Assembly: GCA_022360015.1 (NCBI GenBank)
Contig: JAKSDQ010000014.1
Location: forward strand, 47,638-111,637
Origin: Cytophagales bacterium
GTDB taxonomy: Bacteria > Bacteroidota > Bacteroidia > Cytophagales > Cyclobacteriaceae
DNA: 64,000 bases
Direction: 5' to 3'
Shown: one piece after another, positions 1 to 8,101 of the stretch
How positions within the stretch are numbered: position 1 is the first letter of the stretch
How the letters are laid out: each line of letters begins with the position of its first letter
Notes under the pieces: generated by a model
Told to the model about the DNA's origin: nothing
What the model saw: the letters and a program-made list of their open reading frames with translations, nothing else
The model's database searches: none
Translations under genes and position numbers: made by a program

Positions 1-137
1 TTCTCAATGAAATCCATCAAAAAAACCAGGGTGTCAAGGTAATATGGTGTTATTATGAAGACGATGAAGACATGGAAGAAACCGGCAAACAATACGAAGA
101 GCTATTCGACCTCCCCTTCACCTTCCAAATCTCCTAA
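1..137 (+). CDS. SiaC-family (DUF1987) regulatory phosphoprotein, C-terminal end
   Basis: Only the last 45 codons are inside the window, read in frame from base 3 to a TAA at 135-137. The tail reads VKVIWCYYEDDEDMEETGKQ and then a short hydrophobic strand. The Trp-Tyr-acidic pattern followed by Gly-x-x-Tyr resembles the C-terminus of DUF1987/SiaC proteins. In that family the protein is a small partner controlled by phosphorylation through a SiaA-type phosphatase and SiaB-type kinase, often linked to cyclic-di-GMP signalling. The partner genes would lie left of the window and cannot be seen. The identification rests on one short segment. Confidence 0.65.
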   Translation, partial: LNEIHQKNQGVKVIWCYYEDDEDMEETGKQYEELFDLPFTFQIS

Positions 138-202
138 CGCCCCCTATTTAATTTTCACTTTCATTTCAATTTTAATTTTCACTATCCCCCCAACGCCCCC
201 TA
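136..202. repeat. Nested direct repeats between convergent genes
   Basis: The 11-mer AACGCCCCCTA occurs at 136-146 and again at 192-202. Inside it TTTAATTTTCACT occurs at 147-159 and 171-183. The outer copies overlap the stop codons of the two converging genes. No stable hairpin is evident, so a terminator role is not supported; a local duplication is the simplest reading. Confidence 0.6.
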
Positions 203-1681
203 AAAATAATACGAATAATAACCCCTGACTCCCCTTTCATTAATCCCCTCGACCCTGACACTTCCTTCAATATTTTCCAGGGTTTCGGCCAGTTGTTGCG
301 GGGTTTTCATCGGTTTGCGATTAATTGCCGTAATAATAAATCCTTCCCTGATACCTAACCGCCTGAAAAACCCGTCTTTTACCTTAAGTACCCTGATACC
401 GTGATCAATGTCCAGTTGATCCCTTTCTGCCAGTGAAACTGTTTCAAAATCCACCCCCAAGGCCTTGGAAGTGTAGATTTCACGTTTAATGAGACTTGTG
501 GTGCCCTCCCTGTTGGTAAGGGTAAGGGTTTTGTTTTTAATTTGGTTGTCGCGTTTAAACAGGATATTAATACGGTTTCCGGGCGAATAATAGCTTATCC
601 GCTCATCAAATTCACTTTTGCTGTCCACTACATTTTGATCGATTTCCAAAATAACATCACCCTTTTGCAATCCTTCTTTTTCTGCGGCGCCATCTCTTTG
701 GATATAGCCTAAGACCACGCCGTTGAGATCAGTTACACCTATGGTTTCAGCTATTTCCGGAGTGAGGTCAAGTACCTCTGCACCAAAAAATGCTTTCTGA
801 GTTTCCCCGTAGTTGATCAAATCCCTGACAACTTTTTTCACAATGTCGACCGGTACAGCAAAGCCATACCCTGCATAAGAACCGGTCCTGGACAAAATGG
901 CAGTGTTTATTCCCACCAACTCACCCCGGGCATTAACCAGGGCACCTCCGCTATTGCCCGGATTAATGGCCGCATCAGTCTGAATGAAAGACTCGAGAGG
1001 AAACCGCCCCTTTAAAATGTTGATGTCCCGTCCTTTGGCACTGACAATACCTGCCGTTACCGTTGAAGTCAGGTTAAACGGGTTGCCTACGGCCAAAACC
1101 CACTCACCCACAGCAAGATCCCCGGAACTGCCCAACCGGATGGCCGGGAGCCTTTTTTCCTCTATCTTCAATACAGCCAGATCGCTGGAGGGATCCGTTC
1201 CAACCACTTGTGCGGGATAAATTTGTTTACCATGTATAACTTCGATGATATCGGCGTCGTCTACCACATGATTATTGGTGACGATATAACCGTCGGCAGT
1301 ATATATAACTCCTGACCCACTTCCTGAAGTTTGTCCTCTGCCTCCTTCAAAAAACCAGTCCAGCCATGTTCCCCTGCCATATTCCTGGCCGGATATAGTT
1401 TTTATAAAAACCACAGAATTAGTACTTTTTTGAGAGGCTTCGACCAGATCAGGCCTTGATATAATTGTCTCTATGGCCGAACCTGAATTTTCTGTTACGG
1501 ATGACCCGGACGTTGCCTTACTAACCGTTTCCTTAAGAGCGACGTAACTGGGATCCGCCTGCGATGTATTTTGGCTATCTGATAATGCCATATCATTTCC
1601 AGGCTGGAAATAATCGTAGGTAAAGGCACCTCCTATCCCGCTTAGAAATGCAATTACTATCAATAATAGGTTCTTTTTCAT
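200..1681 (-). CDS. HtrA/DegQ-type periplasmic serine protease
   Basis: A 493-residue envelope protease of the trypsin-like HtrA (Do) family, which degrades or refolds damaged periplasmic proteins. A membrane segment or signal anchor is at residues 5-20. The protease domain follows, with catalytic His138 (in TNNHVV), Asp167 (in DPSSDLAVLKI) and Ser244 (in NPGNSGGALV). Two PDZ-like regions are visible, about 290-385 and 400-490; the second is short and divergent. Length is normal for a DegQ/DegP-like protein. A start at 1681 gives the expected charged N-terminus (MKKN) before the hydrophobic stretch. It is monocistronic and diverges from the GH3 gene. Whether the N-terminus is cleaved or stays as an anchor cannot be decided here. 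Confidence 0.95.
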   Translation of the reverse strand: MKKNLLLIVIAFLSGIGGAFTYDYFQPGNDMALSDSQNTSQADPSYVALKETVSKATSGSSVTENSGSAIETIISRPDLVEASQKSTNSVVFIKTISGQEYGRGTWLDWFFEGGRGQTSGSGSGVIYTADGYIVTNNHVVDDADIIEVIHGKQIYPAQVVGTDPSSDLAVLKIEEKRLPAIRLGSSGDLAVGEWVLAVGNPFNLTSTVTAGIVSAKGRDINILKGRFPLESFIQTDAAINPGNSGGALVNARGELVGINTAILSRTGSYAGYGFAVPVDIVKKVVRDLINYGETQKAFFGAEVLDLTPEIAETIGVTDLNGVVLGYIQRDGAAEKEGLQKGDVILEIDQNVVDSKSEFDERISYYSPGNRINILFKRDNQIKNKTLTLTNREGTTSLIKREIYTSKALGVDFETVSLAERDQLDIDHGIRVLKVKDGFFRRLGIREGFIITAINRKPMKTPQQLAETLENIEGSVRVEGINERGVRGYYSYYF

Positions 1682-1715
1682 AGCTATAATTAAGTAGTTA
1701 TTATCTATTTTGTCT

Positions 1716-1723
1716 CAAAAATA
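1716..1723 (-). promoter_or_regulatory. -7 promoter element (TATTTTTG) for the HtrA gene
   Basis: On the minus strand TATTTTTG fits the Bacteroidota -7 consensus TAnnTTTG. It would place the transcript start about 30 bases upstream of the HtrA ATG. No well-spaced TTG is seen upstream of it, so the call rests on the -7 element alone. Confidence 0.4.
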
Positions 1724-1838
1724 AAACCTGCCAATTATTTAAAAAGTGGTTTTAACACAATTTAACATTAATCCGTCACTCCCCTGCCATACGGTCAAGG
1801 AATAGAAACATAAATGCAATCATGTGAAATCCCTTTAT

Positions 1839-1846
1839 TAGATTTG
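1839..1846 (+). promoter_or_regulatory. -7 promoter element (TAGATTTG) for the GH3-dxr-rseP operon
   Basis: TAGATTTG fits TAnnTTTG and ends 7 bases before the ATG of the GH3 gene. If used, the transcript would begin almost at the start codon, giving a leaderless or nearly leaderless mRNA. No -33 TTG is found at normal spacing, so it could be chance. Confidence 0.3.
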
Positions 1847-1853
1847 CAGGATT

Positions 1854-3356
1854 ATGGGATTTAGATCTGTACTAAGCAAACCTTTTGCCAGTTATATTAT
1901 CCATCAGCAAAACAAATGGGTAAAAAAACCAGGTTTTTATCAGGCCAAAATATTCAACCGCCTGATCGCGCGTGCACGGGACACAAGGTTCGGTAAAGAT
2001 CACGGTTTTGCGGAGATCAAGAATTATGATGATTTCAGGCGACAAGTGCCGACTGGTGACTATGAGGCCATCAGACCCTACATGGAGTTAGTAAAAAAAG
2101 GGGAAAAGGATGTGTTATGGCCGGGTTCGCCTATCTATTTTTCCAAAACCTCAGGCACCACATCCGGTGTAAAATATATACCCATTACCCGTGAGTCTAT
2201 TTCCAACCATATTGACACTGCCAGAAATGCATTACTGAATTATATCCATGAAACCGGAAATTCAAAATTTGTAGATGGAAAGCTGATTTTTTTGTCTGGC
2301 AGTCCTGAGCTTACCGACACGGCCGGGATACCTACCGGGCGGCTTTCCGGTATTGTTAACCATCATGTGCCTGATTACCTGAGAGGAAATCAAATGCCGA
2401 GCTATGCAACCAACTGTATGGAGGACTGGGAGGCAAAATTGGACAAAATCATCGATGAGACCCTGAACAAAAACATGACGCTCATATCCGGTATTCCGCC
2501 TTGGGTGCAAATGTATTTCGATAAAATACAGGAAAGGACGGGAAAAAAAATTAAAGATGTTTTCCCGCAATTCTCTTTGTTTGTATATGGTGGAGTGAAC
2601 TTTGAACCCTATAAGGCCCGGCTGTTCGATGCCATAGGCAAGGTGATCGACTCAGTGGAAACCTATCCGGCATCCGAAGGGTTTGTGGCGTTTCAGGACT
2701 CCCAGACCCAGGAGGGGTTGTTACTTAACCTGAACAGTGGTATATTTTTCGAGTTTATTCCTGCCGAAGAATATTTCACCGATCATCCCCGGCGCCTTAC
2801 TGTAGAAGAAGTAGAAACCGGTGTCAATTATGCCATTATTTTAAATAATAATGCAGGTTTGTGGGGGTACTCTCTTGGTGATACAGTAAAATTTATCTCC
2901 AAAAATCCTTACAGGTTATTGGTCACGGGTCGAATAAAACACTTTATCTCCGCCTTTGGAGAGCATGTTATCGGTGAAGAAGTGGAAAAAGCCATGAAGT
3001 ATGCCATGCAGGAGCATCGGGAAGTAGACTTGGTTGAGTTCACCGTTGCGCCACAGGTGACACCGGCGGAGGGGTTACCACTGCATGAGTGGTACGTGGA
3101 ATTCAATAATGCCCCTTCTGATTTGATCGCTTTTGAAAAAACTTTAAATTTGCATTTGCAAAAGTTAAACACCTATTATGACGATCTTATTTCAGGAAAC
3201 ATTTTGAGAAGTTTAAAAGTGGTGAAGTTGCAAAAAGATGCATTTAGAAACTACATGAAGGCGCAGGGAAAGTTAGGTGGTCAAAATAAAGTCCCCCGAT
3301 TATCAAATGACAGAAAAATTGCTTCCGGGCTGGTTCCCTTCATCATTAATCACTAA
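1854..3356 (+). CDS. GH3-family acyl-adenylate-forming protein
   Basis: A 500-residue protein of the GH3 family, relatives of the plant auxin-responsive enzymes that adenylate a carboxylic acid and conjugate it to an amino acid. The nucleotide-binding motif SKTSGTTSG is at residues 97-105, and a YPASEGF motif further on matches the family's conserved adenylate-binding region. The full length of the family is present. No signal peptide is seen, so it should be cytoplasmic. It is the first gene of a likely operon with dxr (12 bases downstream) and rseP. The substrate of bacterial GH3 proteins is generally unknown, and the link to dxr gives no clear answer. Confidence 0.9.
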   Translation: MGFRSVLSKPFASYIIHQQNKWVKKPGFYQAKIFNRLIARARDTRFGKDHGFAEIKNYDDFRRQVPTGDYEAIRPYMELVKKGEKDVLWPGSPIYFSKTSGTTSGVKYIPITRESISNHIDTARNALLNYIHETGNSKFVDGKLIFLSGSPELTDTAGIPTGRLSGIVNHHVPDYLRGNQMPSYATNCMEDWEAKLDKIIDETLNKNMTLISGIPPWVQMYFDKIQERTGKKIKDVFPQFSLFVYGGVNFEPYKARLFDAIGKVIDSVETYPASEGFVAFQDSQTQEGLLLNLNSGIFFEFIPAEEYFTDHPRRLTVEEVETGVNYAIILNNNAGLWGYSLGDTVKFISKNPYRLLVTGRIKHFISAFGEHVIGEEVEKAMKYAMQEHREVDLVEFTVAPQVTPAEGLPLHEWYVEFNNAPSDLIAFEKTLNLHLQKLNTYYDDLISGNILRSLKVVKLQKDAFRNYMKAQGKLGGQNKVPRLSNDRKIASGLVPFIINH

Positions 3357-3368
3357 CATGAAAAAGCA

Positions 3369-4532
3369 TTGAAACAGGAAGGGAAAAGACATATAGCCAT
3401 TCTGGGGTCCACGGGCTCGATTGGCACACAAACCCTGGAGGTGATAGGGCAACATGAGGATCGATTCATCGCAGAAGTGCTCACCGCCCAAAACAATGCC
3501 GGTCTGCTTATCGAACAGGCACAAAAGTATAAACCCAATGTGGTGGTAATCGGTAATGAAGCGCATTACGACCGGGTCTTTGCCGCCCTGGATCCCCTGG
3601 ATATCAAGGTTTACACAGGCGATGATGCCATATGTTCGGCAGTGACCATGGATGATGTCGACCTGGTAGTGACCGCCTGTGTTGGTTATGCCGGCTTAAG
3701 ACCTACGATCAGGGCTATCGAGGCAGGCAAAAACATTGGGCTGGCAAATAAGGAAACACTGGTTGTGGCAGGAGAGTTGGTAACCGGGCTGGCCCTGGAG
3801 CACGGCGTTAATATATATCCAATCGACTCCGAACATTCTGCCATATTTCAGTGCCTGGTCGGAGAGTTCAGGAACCGGATTGAAAAAATAATTTTAACCG
3901 CTTCCGGAGGCCCTTTCAGAGGAAAAGACAAGTCATTTCTGGCTTCGGTCACTAAAGAACAGGCGCTCAGGCACCCCAACTGGGAAATGGGTGCGAAAAT
4001 AACCATTGACTCTGCCTCTTTGATGAATAAAGGACTGGAAGTAATCGAAGCTAAATGGTTGTTTGGTTTAAAAACCGATCAGGTCGAGGTGGTAATCCAT
4101 CCCCAGTCCATCATTCATTCCATGGTGCAATTTGAGGACGGATCTCTTAAAGCGCAACTAGGTTTGCCGGATATGCGTATTCCTATACAGTTTGCGCTGA
4201 GTTATCCGAAACGGTTAAAATCTGATTTTCCCAGATTTAACTTTGCAGATTATCCGTCATTTGATTTTGAAAAACCGGATACAGATACTTTTAAGAATCT
4301 TCGTTTAGCTTTTGAGGCCATTGACAGGGGTGGAAATATGCCCTGCATACTCAACGCTGCCAACGAAGTGGTTGTTTCTGCGTTTTTAAATGATAAAATA
4401 GGGTTTTTACAGATGTCGGAGGTTGTTGAGGCGTGTATGTCGAAAGTCAGTCACATAAAATCTCCTACCCTGGAAGACTATGTATCAACCGATAAAGAAA
4501 CTAGAGTAAAAGCAATTGAATATATAAGTTAA
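3369..4532 (+). CDS. dxr: 1-deoxy-D-xylulose 5-phosphate reductoisomerase
   Basis: Catalyses the NADPH-dependent conversion of 1-deoxy-D-xylulose 5-phosphate to 2-C-methyl-D-erythritol 4-phosphate, the committed step of non-mevalonate isoprenoid synthesis in the cytoplasm. The NADPH-binding motif LGSTGSIG is at residues 11-18. The metal and substrate region DSEHSAIFQC and the flexible-loop region with HPNWEMG are both present. The 387-residue length is typical. The only start that gives the usual N-terminus just before the NADPH motif is a TTG at 3369; an ATG at 3358 is out of frame and stops after four codons. The stop codon abuts the rseP start. Confidence 0.97.
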   Translation: MKQEGKRHIAILGSTGSIGTQTLEVIGQHEDRFIAEVLTAQNNAGLLIEQAQKYKPNVVVIGNEAHYDRVFAALDPLDIKVYTGDDAICSAVTMDDVDLVVTACVGYAGLRPTIRAIEAGKNIGLANKETLVVAGELVTGLALEHGVNIYPIDSEHSAIFQCLVGEFRNRIEKIILTASGGPFRGKDKSFLASVTKEQALRHPNWEMGAKITIDSASLMNKGLEVIEAKWLFGLKTDQVEVVIHPQSIIHSMVQFEDGSLKAQLGLPDMRIPIQFALSYPKRLKSDFPRFNFADYPSFDFEKPDTDTFKNLRLAFEAIDRGGNMPCILNAANEVVVSAFLNDKIGFLQMSEVVEACMSKVSHIKSPTLEDYVSTDKETRVKAIEYIS

Positions 4533-5861
4533 ATGGAAGCATTGATAATGGCGGCCCAGTTAATATTGGGTCTATCGATTTTAGTAGGGATACACGAGTT
4601 TGGGCATATGATCACCGCAAAGCTCTTTGGGATGAGGGTCGAGAAGTTTTCCATCGGATTTCCTCCGAAAATTTTTGGGGTTAAATATGGGGAAACGGAA
4701 TATTCCTTAGGGGCAATTCCCTTGGGAGGATTTGTGAAAATAACCGGGATGATAGACGAATCACTCGATACGGAAAGTCTTGCCAATGAGCCGGAACCCT
4801 GGGAGTTCAGGGCAAAACCCGCCTGGCAACGGTTGATCGTTATGCTCGGAGGGGTGATCATGAATGTTTTCTTAGGGATTTTTGTATTTATTGTCCTGAC
4901 ATTCAATTTTGGGGAACCTTATCTTTCGAAAGAAGAAGCTAACAAACATGGATTGTATCCCACCGAATTGGGAAAACAACTTGGGTTTCAGATTAGTGAT
5001 AAGGTATTGAGAATCAATGGCAAAGACTATCAGCGGTTTTCGGACATCACCAGCACTGATGCAATTCTTTCAGACAATGGGTATTATGAAGTATTAAGAG
5101 GCGCTGACACCGTTATCATAAATATTCCTTCCAATTTTTTGGATATTATTTCCGACAACAAAGATAAATTGCCTTTTGTAGAACCTTTAAGGCCCTTTAA
5201 GGTAGGTGAAGTACTCACTGGAAAGGGAGCTGATTATGCCGGACTGAAAAAAGGTGATATCATCGTTGAAGCTGACAATCGCAAAATTGACTATTTTCAG
5301 GAAATATATGAGGTTTTACAAGCAAATAAAGATGAGGAAATAGACCTTAAATATATGAGAAATGGCGCCCTCCAATCCACCAAAGCCTATGTTAATGAGG
5401 AAGGGCAGCTAGGTTTCGCCATTGACAGCCAGTTGGCATATAGCAGAATAGAATATAGCTTTTGGGCCTCTATTCCCCATGGTACAAAAAAAGCTTTTAA
5501 AATTATCATCGATCAGATAAAGGCTTTCAAAAAGATATTAAGTGGCCATGTTTCGGCTTCTAAATCATTGAGTGGCCCTATTGGCATCGCTCAGATATTC
5601 GGCTCCACCTGGGATTGGCTGAATTTTTGGACCATGACCGGTTTCCTTTCCATGGTGCTGGCCTTTATGAATTTGCTTCCTATTCCGGCGCTGGATGGAG
5701 GACATGTCATATTTCTATTATTTGAAATAGTCTCAGGCAGAAAGCCCGGTGATAAGTTTCTGGAGGTGGCCCAAAAAGTGGGCATGGTTATTTTGCTGGG
5801 ATTAATGGCCTTTGCGATTGGCAATGACATTTACAAATGGATCAAGGACTTATTCATATGA
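4533..5861 (+). CDS. rseP: RIP metalloprotease RseP (site-2 protease)
   Basis: A 442-residue inner-membrane zinc protease that cuts transmembrane substrates such as anti-sigma factors and leftover signal peptides. The zinc motif HEFGH is at residues 21-25, and the third ligand lies in NLLPIPALDGGH at 380-391. The central periplasmic part carries PDZ-like sequence (for example GADYAGLKKGDII). Several hydrophobic segments flank the two motifs. It starts on the base after the dxr stop, as expected for a translationally linked pair. A second ATG six codons in is possible, but the first keeps the full membrane segment. Confidence 0.96.
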   Translation: MEALIMAAQLILGLSILVGIHEFGHMITAKLFGMRVEKFSIGFPPKIFGVKYGETEYSLGAIPLGGFVKITGMIDESLDTESLANEPEPWEFRAKPAWQRLIVMLGGVIMNVFLGIFVFIVLTFNFGEPYLSKEEANKHGLYPTELGKQLGFQISDKVLRINGKDYQRFSDITSTDAILSDNGYYEVLRGADTVIINIPSNFLDIISDNKDKLPFVEPLRPFKVGEVLTGKGADYAGLKKGDIIVEADNRKIDYFQEIYEVLQANKDEEIDLKYMRNGALQSTKAYVNEEGQLGFAIDSQLAYSRIEYSFWASIPHGTKKAFKIIIDQIKAFKKILSGHVSASKSLSGPIGIAQIFGSTWDWLNFWTMTGFLSMVLAFMNLLPIPALDGGHVIFLLFEIVSGRKPGDKFLEVAQKVGMVILLGLMAFAIGNDIYKWIKDLFI

Positions 5862-5868
5862 CCTTTGA

Positions 5869-5910
5869 GGGGCTGTCCAATAAGTAACGTCATACCTGTT
5901 CGACAGCCCC
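5869..5910. terminator. Inverted repeat between convergent rseP and the OmpA gene
   Basis: GGGGCTGTC at 5869-5877 pairs perfectly with GACAGCCCC at 5902-5910 around a 24-base loop. It sits 7 bases after the rseP stop and 6 bases before the converging gene's stop, the right place for a bidirectional terminator. The loop is long and there is no clear T tract on either side, so efficiency is uncertain. Confidence 0.5.
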
Positions 5911-5916
5911 TTTGAG

Positions 5917-7902
5917 TTACTCATTTTCAATAGCCTCCTCTCGTATAATTTCAAATTCAACGCGACGGTTTAATTTCTTATCCTGTGCAGTTTTTTCCTC
6001 AACTATGGGCTTGGAACTGCCATACCCCCTGGCTTCAATCCGGTACTCTTCAATTTTACCGAAATAGGTCAGATACTCTTTGATGGATTCCGCGCGGTCC
6101 TGTGAGAGTTTCAAATTTAACTTTTCGCTGCCATCAGAGTCCGTATGCCCGGAGATTTTTAAGTTAAACTCCGGATTATCCATCATAAAGTCCACAATCT
6201 TGTTTAAATCGCTATACATTTCTATTTTCAAGTCGGACTTACCATTATCGAACTCCAGGGTGGCAAACTCTATTCTGCTGGAAAAAGTCTCGGTCTTGCG
6301 ATGATATTCGGCATCCCCGTCCAGATAAAACAGCTCTTCAATTCTGAAAAAATCATCTCCATGAATAATCAGCAGATAATTATTATTGTTGATAAGGTCA
6401 AAGCTAAAAGACCCGTCAGGCCGTAAAAACTTAGGGGCTACTTCAATACCGTGATCCAAATCAATGATTGACACAATTCCAGCCAGTGGTTTGTCTGTTC
6501 CTATCTCTTTTAGCGAGCCTTCCAGTTTTACAATAGCATCGGGTTGTGCACCCATTGGCAGCGGAAACGAAAAAAGATCGAGGTTGTTAAGGTTTTCATC
6601 CTTTGATTTCGCGTAAAACAGGTAGTGAGAGTTGGGATCGATGGTAAAGTAATATTCGCTTCCCTGCCCGTTTACCAAGGGTCCGATGTTTTTAGGCTCG
6701 CTCCAACGTCCTCCACGGTAATATGATTTGTAAATATCATATTCGCCAAAATTTAACAAATGCCCGGTAGAACTAAAATACAGCAGCGAACTGGACGGGT
6801 GATAAAACGGGCTCACTTCATTCCCACGGGTATTTACCGTAGGCCCCAGGTTTTTGGCTTCGGCCCAATTGCCTTTACTGTTTTTACAGGTAAAATATAT
6901 ATCCGAAAGCCCAAACCCTCCTATCCGGTCTGAAGCAAAGTAAAGTGTATCTTCCTGATGTGAAAGTGATGGTTGCGAGTCCCAGCCGCTACTATTGACT
7001 GTACTGCCAAGGTTTTTAATATCGCTCCAGGTACCGTCTTCCTGTAATCTGGCCTGGTAGAGATCACAATTACCATAGCCACCCGGTGCATTACAACGGG
7101 CAAAATACAATGTATTGCCATCACGTGACAAACAGGCCGACCCCTCATTGTAGGGTGAGTTGATCCCTTCAAATTCCTGCGCCTCTTCCCAGTAACCATC
7201 CTCGCCTTGGCTGTAAAACAAATCCTCATTGGACCTGTTACTTAAAACATCTTCTGACTGGTTTCTTTTGGATGTAAAAATCAAAGTATTGTTATGAATC
7301 CCCAGTGTAGGGCCATAATCAGCCAGGTCGGAATTGATGTGTTTGCCCATGTTTAGCAGCACACCACGCGGGGGGATAAGGGTATCTACCTGCTTTCGAA
7401 ATTCTACCAATTCATAATAATGCTCCAATGGCACAAAATAGTCTTTTTCATTAACCATCATGGAATCGAGATGCCGGAAAACCGCTTTTAAATCGTGCTC
7501 TTTTCTATGATGTTTCAAAATAAGGCGGTATATCGCCTTGGCTTTATTGATTTCTCCACGCATCTCTGTCAGTTTTCCGTAACGCCAGAGCCACCTTGTT
7601 TCTTTGTAAAAATTTTCAATACCAAAGTTTTTGATGTAATCTTCAAGAGGCTGATAGAGCTTTTCCCAGTTTTTAGCTCCATCTAATTTATTAATTGATT
7701 TTGCCTTGTTCTTATCCACATAATACGCTACCTTGTTGACGTTTGGAAAAGGAAACAGTTGAAATGACAGAGCCGTTTGGGAAGAGTCACTAAGTGTAGG
7801 AAGCCGCATGAATTTCCTCTTTTTCTGTTGCCCGATCGCTGGGAGGCAAAGAAAGATGGTCATCACAATTATCACGGCTTTTTTTACACACATGTCAGCC
7901 AA
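5917..7902 (-). CDS. OmpA-family outer-membrane protein with beta-propeller (PorE-like)
   Basis: A 661-residue exported protein with signal peptide at about 5-25 (cleavage near IGQ). An alpha-helical TPR-like region (about 85-170) is followed by PD40/WD40-like repeats (about 195-450, with repeated LYFA/SDR blocks such as TLYFASDRIGG). Next comes a carboxypeptidase-regulatory-like beta domain (about 455-540) and a C-terminal OmpA peptidoglycan-binding domain (about 555-655, with GHTDSDGSE and NRRVEFEI). This domain order is that of PorE, which links the type IX secretion machinery to peptidoglycan. Many Bacteroidota OmpA proteins share the architecture, so a PorE role is inferred. The gene stands alone, convergent with rseP and divergent from lon. 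Confidence 0.88.
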   Translation of the reverse strand: MADMCVKKAVIIVMTIFLCLPAIGQQKKRKFMRLPTLSDSSQTALSFQLFPFPNVNKVAYYVDKNKAKSINKLDGAKNWEKLYQPLEDYIKNFGIENFYKETRWLWRYGKLTEMRGEINKAKAIYRLILKHHRKEHDLKAVFRHLDSMMVNEKDYFVPLEHYYELVEFRKQVDTLIPPRGVLLNMGKHINSDLADYGPTLGIHNNTLIFTSKRNQSEDVLSNRSNEDLFYSQGEDGYWEEAQEFEGINSPYNEGSACLSRDGNTLYFARCNAPGGYGNCDLYQARLQEDGTWSDIKNLGSTVNSSGWDSQPSLSHQEDTLYFASDRIGGFGLSDIYFTCKNSKGNWAEAKNLGPTVNTRGNEVSPFYHPSSSLLYFSSTGHLLNFGEYDIYKSYYRGGRWSEPKNIGPLVNGQGSEYYFTIDPNSHYLFYAKSKDENLNNLDLFSFPLPMGAQPDAIVKLEGSLKEIGTDKPLAGIVSIIDLDHGIEVAPKFLRPDGSFSFDLINNNNYLLIIHGDDFFRIEELFYLDGDAEYHRKTETFSSRIEFATLEFDNGKSDLKIEMYSDLNKIVDFMMDNPEFNLKISGHTDSDGSEKLNLKLSQDRAESIKEYLTYFGKIEEYRIEARGYGSSKPIVEEKTAQDKKLNRRVEFEIIREEAIENE

Positions 7903-8101
7903 ATTTTATTCTTAAATAATTATATTTAATAAAAATCTTGGGCTCAAACAATCAAATATGTGACAAGTTTGAGTTTATAACAAGTCATATTTACCTAAGA
8001 AATTACTTTGGCACAGGTCTTGACTAATAATATAACAATCCCTTAAAAACATTGTAGCGGAGAAAATTATGTCATTTTGACACACTTGACGGGTACTAAA
8101 A

